64,000 nt of DNA from Stercoripulliclostridium_A sp045577735. Its GTDB lineage: Bacteria; Bacillota; Clostridia; Christensenellales; DTU072. Below the pieces are notes generated by a model that saw only the letters and a list, made by a program, of their open reading frames with translations, had not been told where the DNA came from and did not search any database. Shown here in pieces: positions 25,874 through 39,900 of this stretch. Made by a program: the position numbers and the translations under genes. Each line of letters starts with the position of its first letter. Position 1 is the first letter of the stretch. The stretch covers positions 25,906 to 89,905 of the forward strand of contig JAZNIY010000027.1 in the NCBI GenBank assembly GCA_045577735.1. The letters are read 5' to 3'.

Positions 25874-27841
25874 ATGAATTTTGGTACCGACGGCATAAGA
25901 GGAAGGTGGGATAGGTTTAACGATGAGTTTTTAAGTAGGTTCGCTTCCGCGCTATTTTTAAAATTTGGAGAATGTAGCGTTTGCATTGGGCGTGATACTC
26001 GCCTGAGCGGTGAGCGTATAGTGGAAAAACTCTGCGAACTTTTAATCTCTTATGGTATCAACGTTTTTGATTGTGGCATTGTGCCCACGCCTGCGCTTGC
26101 CTATTTGGCTTCGAAAAATGGTTGCATAATTGGAATTATGGTATCTGCAAGCCATAACCCACCGGAATATAACGGAATAAAGCTGTTTTCGGGCGAGGGA
26201 GCGAAAATTGAAAGCGAGGTGGAGAAAGAGTTGGAACAATTATTTTCGCGCCATCTTGCCCCTAAAAATGGCCGATTTGGCAAGGTTCGCTTGCTTGACG
26301 TGGGTGAATACGAGAAGGCTCTACTCGAAAAATTCAAAGACAAATTAAAAGGAACGCGCGTGCTAATAGATGCGTGTTACGGGGCTACGGTAGGTGTGGC
26401 AAAGCGTATTTTTGAAAAGTTGGGTTGTGATGTTTTTAGCATAAACGACGTGCGTGACGGCGCAAGGATAAACGTAGAATGTGGGGCAACTTGCGTATCC
26501 CATCTGTTAAAGGCATGCGCCGATGGTGAGTATGACCTAGCTTTTGCATACGATGGTGATGGTGATAGGGTAATTTGTGTTAAGGGAGGCAGTGTCTACA
26601 ACGGCGATCAAATAGCCTATGCCTATGCTAATTATTTGGGAGAAAAGCTAAATCCAAAAGCGATAGTTGGTACTCTTAATTCCAATTTGGGCATGGAAAA
26701 GGCGCTTGAAAACAAAGGTGTTGAACTTGTGAGAGCTGACGTTGGGGATAAAAACGTCTATAAAGAAATGAAAAAAAGGGGTGCGTTAGTAGGGGGTGAA
26801 AGTAGTGGGCACGTTATTTTTAGTGAACATTGTGAAACTGGGGATGGCATTTTAACCTCTTTAATGGTTTGTTTAATGGACAAGGAGAGAGGACTGGAAA
26901 ATTTGGTCGACATGGTAGATTATCCGGTTGAGGAAACCTTTGTGGAAGCAAGCGAGGTGGACAAAGAAAACTTTAAGAGTAATGAAGCTCTTAAGGAGGA
27001 TATTGCTAAAATAGTTAGCGATAACGTGCGCGTGGTGGTTCGCCCCAGTGGAACGGAGCCGAAAATACGTATTCTTGTGGAGGCGGAAAGGTATGAAAGT
27101 GCAAGAGAAAAGGCAGAAGAAATAAAAAGTATAATAATGGCTGGATTATCGTCAAATATTAGAAAAGAGATACCTAAAAACGAAATAATGGGAATCCAAA
27201 AATCGGTATTCGACCAATCAAAGTTTGAAGAATATGCTAAGCAAGGCGTCGTAATACTTTCTCCGGAAACAACGTTTATTGAAGAGGGAGTAAAGATTGG
27301 TCAAGGGAGTGTGGTATATCCTTTTAACGTCATTCGGGGGAAGACCGAGATTGCAAAAAACGTAACGATATATTCTTATTGCGATTTAACCGACACGATT
27401 ATTGGTGAGGGAGCTGATCTGAGGTCAACCTATGCTATGCAAGCCGTTATAGGCAAAAATTCTACCATAGGGCCGTTTGCAACGTTACGAAAGGGTGCCG
27501 TCATTGGTGAGGGTTGCAGGGTGGGCGACTACGTAGAGGTGAAAAACTCGGTGCTGGGAAACGGAGTTAAAGCGGCGCATTTGAGTTACATAGGAGATGC
27601 TACTATCGGTGCAAAAACCAACGTTGGATGCGGTACTGTTTTTGCAAATTATAATGGAAAAATAAAGCGTAAAACCGAGGTGGGAGAGGGCGTTTTCATA
27701 GGATGTAATTCCAACTTAATAGCGCCGTTAAAAATCGGGGACAATTCCTACGTCGCTGGTGGCTCTACGATTACGAACGATATTCCACCCAACAAATTCG
27801 TCATTTCCAGGGTGTGTGAAAAGGTGACGGACAAGCGATAA
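25874..27841 (+). CDS. glmM: Fused phosphoglucosamine mutase and GlmU-type acetyltransferase
   Basis: A 655-residue fusion. Residues 1 to about 420 are GlmM: MNFGTDGIRGR start, phosphoserine Ser93 in SASHNPP, metal loop DGDGDR (Asp227, 229, 231), GGESSGH, and the phosphate-binding RPSGTEPKIR. After a linker, residues about 455-655 form a left-handed beta helix matching the acetyltransferase half of GlmU: GDYVEVKN, Lys566 and His569 in KAAHLSYIGDA, NVGCGT, ANYNGKIK, FIGCNSNLIAP and GGSTITNDIP. The uridylyltransferase half of GlmU is absent. The protein should turn GlcN-6-P into GlcN-1-P and then GlcNAc-1-P, leaving UDP transfer to another enzyme. GGAG lies upstream of the ATG. Both modules look intact. 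Confidence 0.88.
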   Translation: MNFGTDGIRGRWDRFNDEFLSRFASALFLKFGECSVCIGRDTRLSGERIVEKLCELLISYGINVFDCGIVPTPALAYLASKNGCIIGIMVSASHNPPEYNGIKLFSGEGAKIESEVEKELEQLFSRHLAPKNGRFGKVRLLDVGEYEKALLEKFKDKLKGTRVLIDACYGATVGVAKRIFEKLGCDVFSINDVRDGARINVECGATCVSHLLKACADGEYDLAFAYDGDGDRVICVKGGSVYNGDQIAYAYANYLGEKLNPKAIVGTLNSNLGMEKALENKGVELVRADVGDKNVYKEMKKRGALVGGESSGHVIFSEHCETGDGILTSLMVCLMDKERGLENLVDMVDYPVEETFVEASEVDKENFKSNEALKEDIAKIVSDNVRVVVRPSGTEPKIRILVEAERYESAREKAEEIKSIIMAGLSSNIRKEIPKNEIMGIQKSVFDQSKFEEYAKQGVVILSPETTFIEEGVKIGQGSVVYPFNVIRGKTEIAKNVTIYSYCDLTDTIIGEGADLRSTYAMQAVIGKNSTIGPFATLRKGAVIGEGCRVGDYVEVKNSVLGNGVKAAHLSYIGDATIGAKTNVGCGTVFANYNGKIKRKTEVGEGVFIGCNSNLIAPLKIGDNSYVAGGSTITNDIPPNKFVISRVCEKVTDKR

Positions 27842-27865
27842 AAGCACGTGTTTACATAATTTAAT

Positions 27866-27947
27866 GTGCGCACGCGCTCCCGCAAGATAAAATTTTAGTA
27901 AAACAACGCGTACGTTACTTGCGTGCGCGCTTTTTATTATATATAAT
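27866..27947 (+). promoter_or_regulatory. Overlapping terminator and promoter before the giant gene
   Basis: Arms GTGCGCACGC (27866-27875) and GCGTGCGCGC (27921-27930) can pair, and the second is followed by T5, which would end glmM transcription. The same second arm overlaps a promoter: TTGCGT (27919-27924), 17-bp spacer starting GCGCGC, and TATAAT (27942-27947). Confidence 0.6.
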
Positions 27948-27985
27948 AGTGCCATATATCGACGTAACTCCATGGAGACCGGATT

Positions 27986-30900
27986 ATGGCAAGAATGAAA
28001 ATGACAGGCAAACGTTTTTCCGTTAACGGAATGTTAGGCATCACTATGATAGCCGTTTTAGTAGTAGCAGTTGCATCTTTAGTGGCTGCTGCCGTTATAT
28101 TACCGCAGTACGCGGAAGTGACAGAGCACGAAACACCCGACGTTATTGCTATTGTTGCACCTGACAACGGGCTTATTTCGATTGGGGCGGATCCATCCCA
28201 AGTTTTCGTCACGGTCAAATATAGTGACGGTTCTTCGCAACAAGTCGCGCTTTCTGAACTTGTAGTCACCGGTCTCGACACGAGTAGTGAAGGCACGCTT
28301 GACGGCGTTGTTTTGGATTACGGCGGTTTTAAACAAACGGTTTCCTTTAACGTAGTTCCAACAGAGTTAAAAGTTGAATATATTGCTGCAACCGGCGGTA
28401 GAATTGACGGCGAAACCAGTCAATCTATTACTGCGGGCGCAGATGCTACGCGCGTCGAAGCAATTCCAGACGAAGGATATTATTTTGCAGGTTGGAGTGA
28501 CGGCGACATTAATGCTAGCCGTATGGACAAGCAAATTTCCAAGAGCATGCGTCTAATCGCTAAGTTCGAGAAGTTGCGCTATACCGTAGTATTCTATTAT
28601 CCCGACGGCACTACTGCAAGAGAAGAAGTCGTTGCGTACAACGAAGCACCTTTACGCGTTCCTCGTCCCGACGAACACAACATGGAAATGTACGGATATC
28701 GCTTTGTGGGTTGGGACGTTGACTATACCCATATCACAAAAGACACCAACATTTATCCCTTGTTTGAAAAGTATTCTGCTGATTTCAATCTTGAATGTAC
28801 CATAGACAGAGAGGGTAACGCACTAGGCTCTTCCGATGCTCTTGAATATTATCAAAACGACGAGGTTGCTACAGTTCGCGTTCAACCGACCTACCAAGAT
28901 TATTTGTTTATGGGCTGGTCTGTTTATGACGTTGATTTACAAGCTTGGGTTGCAATAGATCCTCCCAAGAGAGATACTACCGATAGCGAAGAGGGTGAAA
29001 AGAACGTCAACAAACTCGTTAGAGTAGGCGTTAACCACGCTATAGAATTTATTTCTTCACGCATAGGTACTACTAATGAATACGTTTTGAGCTTTACTCC
29101 CGATGAAAACGTGGATGAAATTAACGTTAAAGCTCATTTTGTATACAAGAACAGCACGATAACCTTTGTTTCTAATGGTAACGAAGCACGTGCTCCCTTG
29201 ACTATTGGTTACCAAACGCCCATTGGCGAATTATTTAACGTTGAAGATCTTTCCGTTCTTGATATGTTGGGTTACAGCTTTAAGGGCTGGTACGTAGGAG
29301 ACGGCGAAGTTAAAGAAGACGGTTCCCCCGTTTTGGTAAATAATGAAACCAAATTTACTCAACCCACCGAACTAATAGCATACTGGGAAAAAGAAATATT
29401 TACGGCAGTATTCCTAAAGGGTGATAACGAAAGCACTTCCTTTACCGATCCCAGCCAGGGTTACGTTGAGGACTTTGGTGGTCAACATGGGGTAAATGGT
29501 AGAGTTGTTACGGCATACTATCAAGATAATCTGGCCGGGGCTATTACCGGAGCATTCCCGGAAGAAATACCCGTTAAGGAAAACTATACTTTTAAAGGCT
29601 GGTATCTTGCAGACGCAGACAGACTTCCCACTTCTAAAGTGGTAGACAGAACCTTCAAACTAGAAACTCCCGTTTGCTACATAGTTCCCGTATTTGAAGA
29701 AAACACCAAAACCTTGACTGTTTCAATGTCTGGCTCGGGTTCAATATATTCTTTGATCAATTTAGGTAACGGCGTATATCAAGAAAGAAGTATTTCTAGT
29801 AGAATTGAAATGCCTGTAACTAAAAATTATTCTATACGTATTCGTCCCAGCGAAGGTTATTCTCTCTCAAGCGTTACTATTAACGGCGCTACCACTACGG
29901 GATCTAACTTAGCAGGAACCAGTGGATATTATGACGTTACTATCGAAGCGGTTATTGCTACCGATTACGAGATTAAGGCAAACTTTACCTTAAACAATTT
30001 GAACGTTTCCATTTTGAATGGTACTGCAGTTACCAATAACGGTACTATTACCTACGGACTATTGGGAACAACCAGTAGCGCATCTTCTACTCAAGAAAAC
30101 ATTAATGCCGTTGTAAACTATGGTTCCAGCCTTTCCGTGGAAATTAATCCTCTAAGAGAAAGCGTTGGTGACGAAGTTAATAATAGTGCAAAATACTATA
30201 TTGCTTCCATATCTCATAATGGCGTAAACCTTAACGTTCCCACCGAAGCCGTATACTATAATCTTGTTATTGAAAATATTACGGAAAACCAAAACATAGT
30301 AATAACCTATCGTGAATTTACCTATAACGTAACCGTTCCTCAAAGCGTGTATGGTGAAATGATAGCTAAAGCCGAAGACGTTGTTGGTTACACGAGAGGG
30401 GACAAGTGTGAATTTACTATTAAGGCAATAGACGGATATTACATTCGCAGAGTAACTGCAAACGGTACGATTATCGATCCATATACCTCTGCTACCGGAT
30501 ATTCTGTAGACGAGATTAAGATTAATGGTAAAGATTACGATGGCGTTTCTAACGATTATAGAGTTACCCAAATGGACCTTGCAATAGTAAGTATTGAAAA
30601 GGACGTTACCTTTAACGTAGAATACGCACAACTTTACTATAACGTAACTACTTCGTACGAAGGTATTGGTAGTGTGGATGCTCCCTTCGTTACCAGTTAC
30701 AACTCCGCATTCCAAGTTCAAGCTGTAACCTCAAGTGGCTATTACGTACACTCCATTGAAGTTACCGATAATGGTGAAGTAATCTATCAAGAAACCTATG
30801 GCGACGTTCAACTTGCACGTGAGTATAACGTAAGTGGCGTAGCTAGAGATTACAATATTAAGTTTATTTTCAAGAGAACGACCTATTTCGTACGCTTTGA

Positions 30901-33900
30901 AGATGCTAACGGATATTCTTCCGTAACCTATAATAACCAAACTATCAATATCGTTAGTGGCGAAGGATATACCTTTACCGGTGTAGAGCACGCCACCACG
31001 TCAGACTTTGTTATTACTGCAAAAGAGGGTTACTATATCAACAAGATAACGGTAACACCTAACGTAGGTCTAGGTTATGAAGAGGATATTAACCACAATG
31101 AAAAGAGTCACGTTTTAACCATTAGTGACATAAGAGCGAGTTACTCAATTGAAATAAACTGCTTGCCCATCACTTTGGATTATAACGTATATTTGATTAA
31201 CAAGAAGAGCAACAGCGTTTCCATAAATAATGAGGAAATAGTCGGTAATAGTTATTCAACGACGATGTCCTATGGCGGAGAAATCAACGTTAATATTAAT
31301 CCCGATGAGGGTTATGGCGTAGCACTTTCAAACGTTACAATAAACAACATGGACGCAAGAGATAACTATAGTTATCTACCTCTAGAGGGAGAGTACAACA
31401 AGACCGAAGGCAACGGCTGGTATTCCATCTTATCATCCTTTGACGATACCATCTTTGAAGAAGTGCTAACCCTCTTCGTTTACGACGTACAAACCTCCAT
31501 AGACGTTTATATCTACTTTGAAGAAGAAGATGCTGACGTTGCTACGAACGTATTGAATTTCACAACTGAGGGTGTAGGCGACCTCTTGGTAACCGATGCT
31601 TCAGGAAATTCTTTAACCACCGGTAGTGCCGTTATGGTAAACTCGGTTGTTAAATTTGCACTCCAACCACTAGAGGGTAGCGAGGTAAAGGCACTAATTA
31701 TTAATGGTAAAGAGGTACCGCTAGTAGACGGAACTTACGAGCTTACCGTTAAAGAGGATATTAATGCTTGCGCAGTATTTGGCAAGACCAGATATACGAT
31801 TACTATTGTAGAAGCTGAACACGGCGTTATTGCAACCAGAGAAACTATGGTTGAAGAAAACGAGAGCGTTGAATTCAAACTAACCCCTGTTGAAGGATAC
31901 TACGTTTCCGTTTGTTCAATTACCGTAGAAGGCTCCAGTATCATACACCAATTCTTCTTGGGTAATAACGAGGCAGGCTTCAAGTCAGACGTGCTTGACG
32001 GCGCATTCGTAACCGGAAATATTACCATTACTGCTCAATTTGCACCTTGCGTATACGTATTAAAGTATACCCATAGTGCAAACGGAACCATCAGTGGCGT
32101 TGGTACCACCGGCGACCTAGAAGTTTTCTATGGTGAAACCAAATCAATAGAAATTAATGCAAACGACGGCTTCTTTATTGATGAAATTAGAATAAATAAC
32201 GAAAGCATTTCAACGAAGACTTTGCTTGGTACCCCCACGGCAAACGGAGAATACGTTTCCGGTAAACTACAAATTAACGTTTCCGGTGACGTTACTCTAG
32301 ACGTTGTTTTCTCACCAATGGTATATACCATTACGATTAACGAATCTCTTGGTGGAACCACGCTTGTTAAGAAAGACAATAGCGCTTACTTGCCTGCAAG
32401 AGACATCAAGCTTAGCGCAGGGGACAACGTATCCCTAAAGATGCAAGCAGAAGTAGGATACCATATTGCATCTTTTGAAGTGCCCGGTAGAGAGGTAGAC
32501 AACTGGAAGGAAGGCAACGTTTCTGAAAACGATCTTAACCAAATCTTCTATGATCTAGGAGAGGTTACGGGAAACATTACCGTTATCGTTAAGTATGCCG
32601 TTAACCAATATTCAATTAACGTTAACACATCTAACGTAAGCCCCAACTTTAGCGCGATTGACGTTGATACCAATACTTATTGCGTAGCATTGACTGTAAA
32701 CGGTCAAAATCCTAGTGATGATACCACCTATACCCACGGAAGCAACGTTAAGTTCGTTGTAACACCCAGAACGGCACGTGGCTATTATATTTATAAGCTC
32801 GAGTTACAATACGTTGATGATAATGGTCAAATTAGATACGACGTAATAAACTCTATTAACGAAAACGGTGGCTCTTATATTCAAGTGGGAATATCTAGAA
32901 ATATTATCGTTAACGTTGAGTTTAAGAGACGTGCTTATGCTTATTCACAAAACCTAAGAATAGAAAGTGAAGGTTCACCATGGCTTTCTAATGGTAGCTT
33001 ATCAACTACCTTTAAGAATCCCTACAGCAACGCTCCCGTTATTGCAGAAAACGGCTTGTACGAGTATGGTCTAACCTATACCGTTAACGCAATCCCCGGT
33101 GAAGGATATACTCACGGTCTATTTGAATTAAACGGCAGTGATAGATTGACTTCACTAAGAAATAACTCATACGTTGGTACCATCAACTCCGACCTTGATT
33201 TCAACGTTGTTTATACCATTCAAAGATTTAAAGTTGATATGGTTGCAAACAGCGGTGGTCATTATGCTATTTATGGCATGGATGATACCCTACTTTGGAT
33301 GCCCGGCGTTACCGTTTTAGATGAAGAACCCGAAGATTGGGACGAGGATAGCCAAGGTAAATGGGTTCTTTCCAAGCGTGAAACCGAATCCGGCATAATT
33401 TGGGCAAACGTAGACGGACTTGAAGTTACTTATGGAACGGAAGTAGTATTCTCTGCAACTCCCGACAATAGCATAGGATTCAGAATTGCAACGTTCAGAG
33501 TAAACGGCTCGAATCGCACCATAAGAAATGAAGATGCTACGATGACGGCAAACCAAGTGGTTACGAATGAAACGACGTGTGAAGTTCTATTTACCATCCA
33601 CACCTATAGTATTAAAGTCAACACCTTTGTTGGTGGTGTAGCACAATTAAGCACCTCTACCGTAGAATGGAACAAGAGTCTAACGATTAGACTTATCATT
33701 AATCGTGGTTACGTAATGGGTAGCGTATTGGTTAACGGCGAAGAGAAACCCGGTATCGCAAGCGAACTTGCTTCAAACGGCAGTTATACTACCAGCGTAA
33801 CTTCCAATTGGGACATCGTAATAACCCTATTAAATAAGGAATATGACATTGACTTTGACGGCAACTTTGCAACCAAATATGACGTAATTCAAAAGGGTGA

Positions 33901-36900
33901 AAAGACGGGTTCCGTTAGCGCTGTTAGTGGTGTTGTAATAAATGAAAACGTATTTGGCAAAGATATGCGTTCTTATTACACGAGTGACGAAGGTGCATTC
34001 TCAGACGGTGGTACGCTTTTGAATAGGGCTGTATACGCCGACAAACTCACCTTTGTTTTAATTGCACCCAACGGATATAGAATCACCTCCGTATTTATCA
34101 CTATGGAAAACGATGGCGGAGTGGTTTCCAACCTCGTAATAAACGAAGGTGGACTCGATGCCGATGATGGTAGTGGTAGACGTACCTATACTATACCCAG
34201 CATGACAGGTAACGTTAAGATTAGCGTAACCTATGCAATTAAGCAATACGTAGTAGAATACGTATTCTCAAGTGGTGGACAATATGACGGTAGCCTTGAA
34301 ACATTGGTAAGCCACCACGAACTCATAGAAATTAGAATGATTTCATATAACGGCTTCTATCTTTCCAATTTGGATATTAACGGAAGAAGCATCGCTACCG
34401 TATATAGCAAGGATGAAATGCGTTATCAATATACTACCACGGCGACAATTTCCGAAAAAGAGAAATATTTGGAAGTTAACGACGAGTTGGTAAACGGTGA
34501 AGACAAGATAACCATACTTCCCACCTACGAAAAGCAAAGGTATGAAGTCATCTTCTTTGTTAACAACCAACAAATCACCTCATTATATCAAGATGAAACG
34601 CTTGGACTCTCACTTGAGAATAATGAACTTGTATATGACGCAGAAGTACCGTCAACCATTAATCATACCCTAAAAGAAGGTTACTCAATTACGAGCGTTG
34701 CATTCTACAATGCACCCAAACATTTGGGCGGACCTTACTATAACTTTGCTCTTGAGTCAAGCGGAGGTCGTACGTACAATACCTTTACTGCAAAAGGTAA
34801 GACGCTTTCCGTAATGCTTGAAAGAGATATTTTAAGTATGATGGATTTCCACTCTGCATCTCAAAACGTAATTCGTATTTATTACACGACGGCAATTGAC
34901 CAATACGATGCAAACACCAGCATGTATCTTGTTCAATCCGAAATACAAAATGAAAGAGCAGTAAATAAGGGCGCAGAAATAAGTAGTGGTGCAGTACCAC
35001 TAGTTGGTGGTAAAAAGGCCTTTACTTTAACCACTTCGTTTAGTGATAGAAAGGACGTTGTAAGACACGAATATGGCACGGAAGCAACCTTAACCATAAA
35101 CATCAACGCATCAGCCGCCCATATGTATTCATTCCAAGGATTCCAAGAATACAAGAATGGCGTTTGGAGCTACGTAAAGAACGATTCTAACGGCGATATC
35201 ACGCTACAATCCAATGGTCAAGTATTGCGTTACACAATGAAAGGAACTCGCACGTTTAGAGCAGTATTCTTCCGTGTTTACGAAGTAACCGTTCAAATAC
35301 ATCCCGAATACAAGTACTATGAAGGCTCGTTTGCAAACAACGATCCCTCTAGAATGAAGTATCGTCAATATGCAAGCTTGAGTGCAACGGCAACCTATAC
35401 TCAAGATGCCGAGAACGGAGTAATCCTACCCAACGTTGTTGGCACGATGGAAACCCTTTCTGATAGTGATGGCGTTGTAGATGCAACCTACACTTATAGA
35501 GTGCTAAGTGGCGCACGTTTGGTTCTACGTGGTAGTGATAACGTAAACATTAACGCTACGAAGGGCTATTCATATTCCGTAATAACCTACGTAGGCAATA
35601 AGATGGTACAACGTGAAGACGGATATAACACCGGTGTTGAAACGTTGGAAGATAGATTGGTTTACGCATACTTTAACAACGTAATGTATGCAAGCTTTGC
35701 TATGGAAACCATAGGTGAAACCGTAAGCAGTGAAGGTGGTACCGTTACCTATGCAAGGAACGGCGCAATGGTTGGTAGCTTGTCCAACAACTCTCTAACC
35801 ATGTCACCCAACCAAACCTTGACTATAACCATCCAACCTAAAGCAAATTATAGGTTTGACAGCATAATGGAACTTCTACCATTGTCCACGCCCGATGCAC
35901 AAGGCTTCAGACAATTTAGTTCTACCTATAGTCCCTTGACGGCTACTTCAGATGGTCGCATTACGTTTAAGTATACAGTTCTTCAGTTAGGTGATGGTGG
36001 TCAAACCGAAGAAGTTGAAAGGACTGACCTAGATAGCAATAAGATCATTAGAATTACTCGTGTAGAAGTAACTATTAATAATCTGGCAGAGAACTCCATC
36101 TTCAAGATTAGATTCTGGAAGCAAATTGAAGTTAAGAGTGGCGTAAGCTTCGTCGACGAAAAAGATCTTCCATTCGCTCCTACGATTATTAACGATAATA
36201 ATCCCGATGGTTTGTACGATTACAATACGGAGCTTCTCTATAACGTTCAATTAAAATTGTCAGACTCAATCTACTCTGGCTTCAACAAGTATTATCAATT
36301 TGTCGGTTACTTCATTAACGGCGTTAACGCCTACACGCAACTAGTACAAAACTATCCCTCAACCTACGAAGGCAGGTTTGTCCTTAACGATCTTGACGGA
36401 CTGCCGAACGGCGTTAATATTGAGGAAAGAACGGTCGTAGATAACGGTGTTTCCAGCACTTACTTCTCCGTTGAAATAGTGGCGAAGTTTATTCCCGTTT
36501 ATAACATTGTAATAGAGAACGAGTATCTTGACAACGGTGAGTATTTGAATCCGGGACAAATTACCGCCTCTGCAATAATGTACGATGAAGGATTGACACA
36601 ATACTTCACTTCTTCTTCCAACGTGGAACCCAAACTTGGCGCAGGAGTATCCTATAATACCGATATGTCCTTCCAAATGCTTGGCAAGATTAACACGATA
36701 GATACTTCTAACAAGAATTCAGCAAATTCCTCATACAATACTTGGAACGACAACACTATAACCCTAAATTGGGTAGGTGGCGAGGCAGAGTCCGAAAGCT
36801 TCAGCTTTATTGCATGGCAATACTATGCTTATGATCCACAATCCGGCACGTTTGCTTGGAAGAATATTCCTTACGTTGATCCCACGTCGCAAACAAACCT

Positions 36901-39900
36901 TGTAACGAAGGGAACATTTACATTCCCGGTTTCATGCTTGTTTGATACATCTTACTTAGCATACGTTTCTTCTTCGGGAACGCTATCTGCTAGTGGTTTC
37001 TACTATAACGCATCCGTATACGATTACAATGGCAATTACACTTCGTTCAAGACGATTAGTGCAATTAGAATTAGACCTTTATTCCAAAAGGTTGAAAACT
37101 TAACCCTTGTTAAGTCCACGGCTCTTTATGATGAAACCATATTCATTGACGGCCAAGGTGAAGCAGAACCCAAGATTAATAGTAACTCACGTTCTAACGG
37201 ATATTTCAATTACTATACCGTTCAAACAATACTGCCTTCAGCAGGCTTAGATTACGTCTTTGCCGGCTGGTACGTTACCGAAAACGGTAATGGTGGATAT
37301 CAACGCCTCAACTTGCAAGGTACGTTAAGTGATCACGACAAGGTTGTAGAGCAAAACGGCACGATATATTACTTGAAGACGGAAGAAATTTTGGATACTA
37401 ACGGCAACGGTACGGGCAAGTTTATCTCGTATAGCGTAAACCCCGTTACCAACCAAGCCTACGTGCTAATGGATTCTTCATTTAAGATATTCGCACGTTA
37501 CATACGCATATACAACATTAGCGTTAGGGTTTCTAATCTCTCCGGTTTCAGTCAAATTCTAACCGACTCTATGCCTACGTTGAATTGTTATATGTTGGTA
37601 GACGGCGCATGGGTATATCAAGGTGAGCTTTCCGGCAACAGAATGATTACTATAGATAACGCACGCGTAGGAAGCAAGTTGAAGTTCACGTTGTCAACCA
37701 ACTTCTCCGGCAATATGAACGATAGCACTCGTTATAATCCGATGTTCGATAGATTCGCCGGAATAACGGCTGTAAATTATGACAATTTGAACGTTTGGGA
37801 TGGCAACGGCTCGCTTGATGCAACCGAGTCCAACATACCAAAACAAAATGATCTTAACAATTACATTTTGGGTGGCACGATAGGTGACTTGACTGCATAC
37901 AATAATGCAATTACCCAAATGGAAGTTATAGTTACTGCAAACGATGATAAGACCGTTAACATCAACTTTGAATCGTTTGGTACGCTAGTTCTTCACAACG
38001 TATACGTTGGCTCTGCAATCAAACTACCCAACGAACTTGGTGAAGTTTTGTACAATGCAAATCCCAACTCTGTTGAAATTGCTACCGATGCTAACGGCGA
38101 CGATGCTTACTACGTCAAAGACGGTGGCATTGGCGACAGTTATAACGGTGGTGTTGTAGACGGCATTATTGCAATAAACAGCATACCGATCTTGTCATCA
38201 CGTAGCTTTGATGGTCAAGTAAGTGGCGATTATGCAACTCGCTTAATAGAAAATTCCAACGTTCTAGATAGCGATAACATCAGTCTAGGCGTAAACTTCG
38301 ATGGTTCAAGCATAACCAAGAAGGTTCAAAACATTGTTTACTACGGACAAGCAACTTGGGCAGAATACGAATACGTAGACGACGTATTGACTGCTGTTGA
38401 ATACACTAGAACCAGCTTGTACGATTATCCCTTCGCAGATGGTGGTGTCGTAGGCTCTGCCGGTGACGGCTCCGAAGCAAAACCCTTTAAGATTGCAACT
38501 ATCGATCATTTGCGTAATATCGACAACTTGTACAAGGGCAATAATGGTACCTTCGTTTATGGACAACAAGGCTCCACCATTTTACGCGTTAACTTCGTTC
38601 AAGTAGCAGACATCAATTTGAACGAAGTAAATAATGCTCTAACGGCACCTTTGTGCTCGGCATTCTATGCTTCTAACGGCAACTACTACTCCAATGGATT
38701 TAATGGTGTATACGATGGTGCTAACTATAGCTTGTACAACCTACAGTTTGAACTCCGTTCATCCGGTATTTACGAAAACGTAGGCATCTTCAGTAAGATA
38801 TATCGTGGTGGCGTTGTTAAGAACGTTGCAATCGGTAGATCAACCGTTAACACAAGTGCTGTAAACGTTGGTATTCTTGCAGGTAGCGTATTTGGTGGTA
38901 CCATCGAGAACGTATATTACACCGAAAAGGGCGCAATAACCATTTCTAACAGTGTCATAGGCTCTAACTTCGTTGGTGGTCTAGTAGGTTTGCTCTCTGG
39001 TGAAAGCGAAGCAGAAGGTATAATTAATAATTGTGCTATTAGCTCCATGACGGTAAGCGCAACCATAGGCGGAAGTTATCTTGGACTAGGTAGCGATTAC
39101 ACCGGTGGCGTTGGTGGTATAGTCGGCTCTATTGGTAACTATGGTAGAGTACAAGGAACGAAGGGCGGATATACCGTTAATAACGTAACCGTTGTAAGTG
39201 GTAGCTCCCTCGGTGCTAACGGCGTTGGTGCCGGTGGCGTTGTAGGAACCGTTCAAGCATTCTCAAGTAGCTCGGGCCACACGGCTATACTAAACGTTAT
39301 TGCAATAGATACCCGTCTTGCAAACGAAAACAACAAAGTAGCTATTGGTGGTATCGTTGGTGCAGTAGGCGCAAATAGAGTGGTAAATAACGCTCAATAT
39401 CAAGTAGTTAGCAACGATGCAACCATCACGTCCAACAGCGCAACGTCAGGCTTTACCGCACCTAGTGCAGGGGTTGACGGCAACTATGTGAACTATGGTG
39501 GCGGCGGTATTGCCGGCTATAACAATGGTAGGATTCGTTCCTCTCAAGTAACCACGTCCGGTGATTATAGATTAAGTATAACCGGCTCTATGGTTGGTGG
39601 ATTGGTCGGTGTAAACCTTGGTTCCGTTGAGAATTCAAACGTTGTAGCAAGAATCTATACCTCTCGTCAAAAGGGTACTTCATATGAAGGTGGCGCTTAT
39701 GGTGGTATGATTGGCTTTAACGTTGGTACGATTAAGGGAGGTAGCATCGTTGGCGCTAAGGCGGTAACAAACGATTATAACCAAACGACTGCAGCATACG
39801 AGGTTGTTACCAACGACATAGGCGTTTACGTACCGGTCAAGGGCTCAAACGGCTTGATGGACGGCGATCCCGGAGTCGATAATACCAACATCTACGTTGG

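Noticed and set aside
30152..30721. 189-codon antisense frame inside the giant gene
   Set aside because: It mirrors the codon pattern of the sense strand (repeated Asn-Val and Tyr codons), has no promoter or ribosome site, and many similar shadows occur along the gene.
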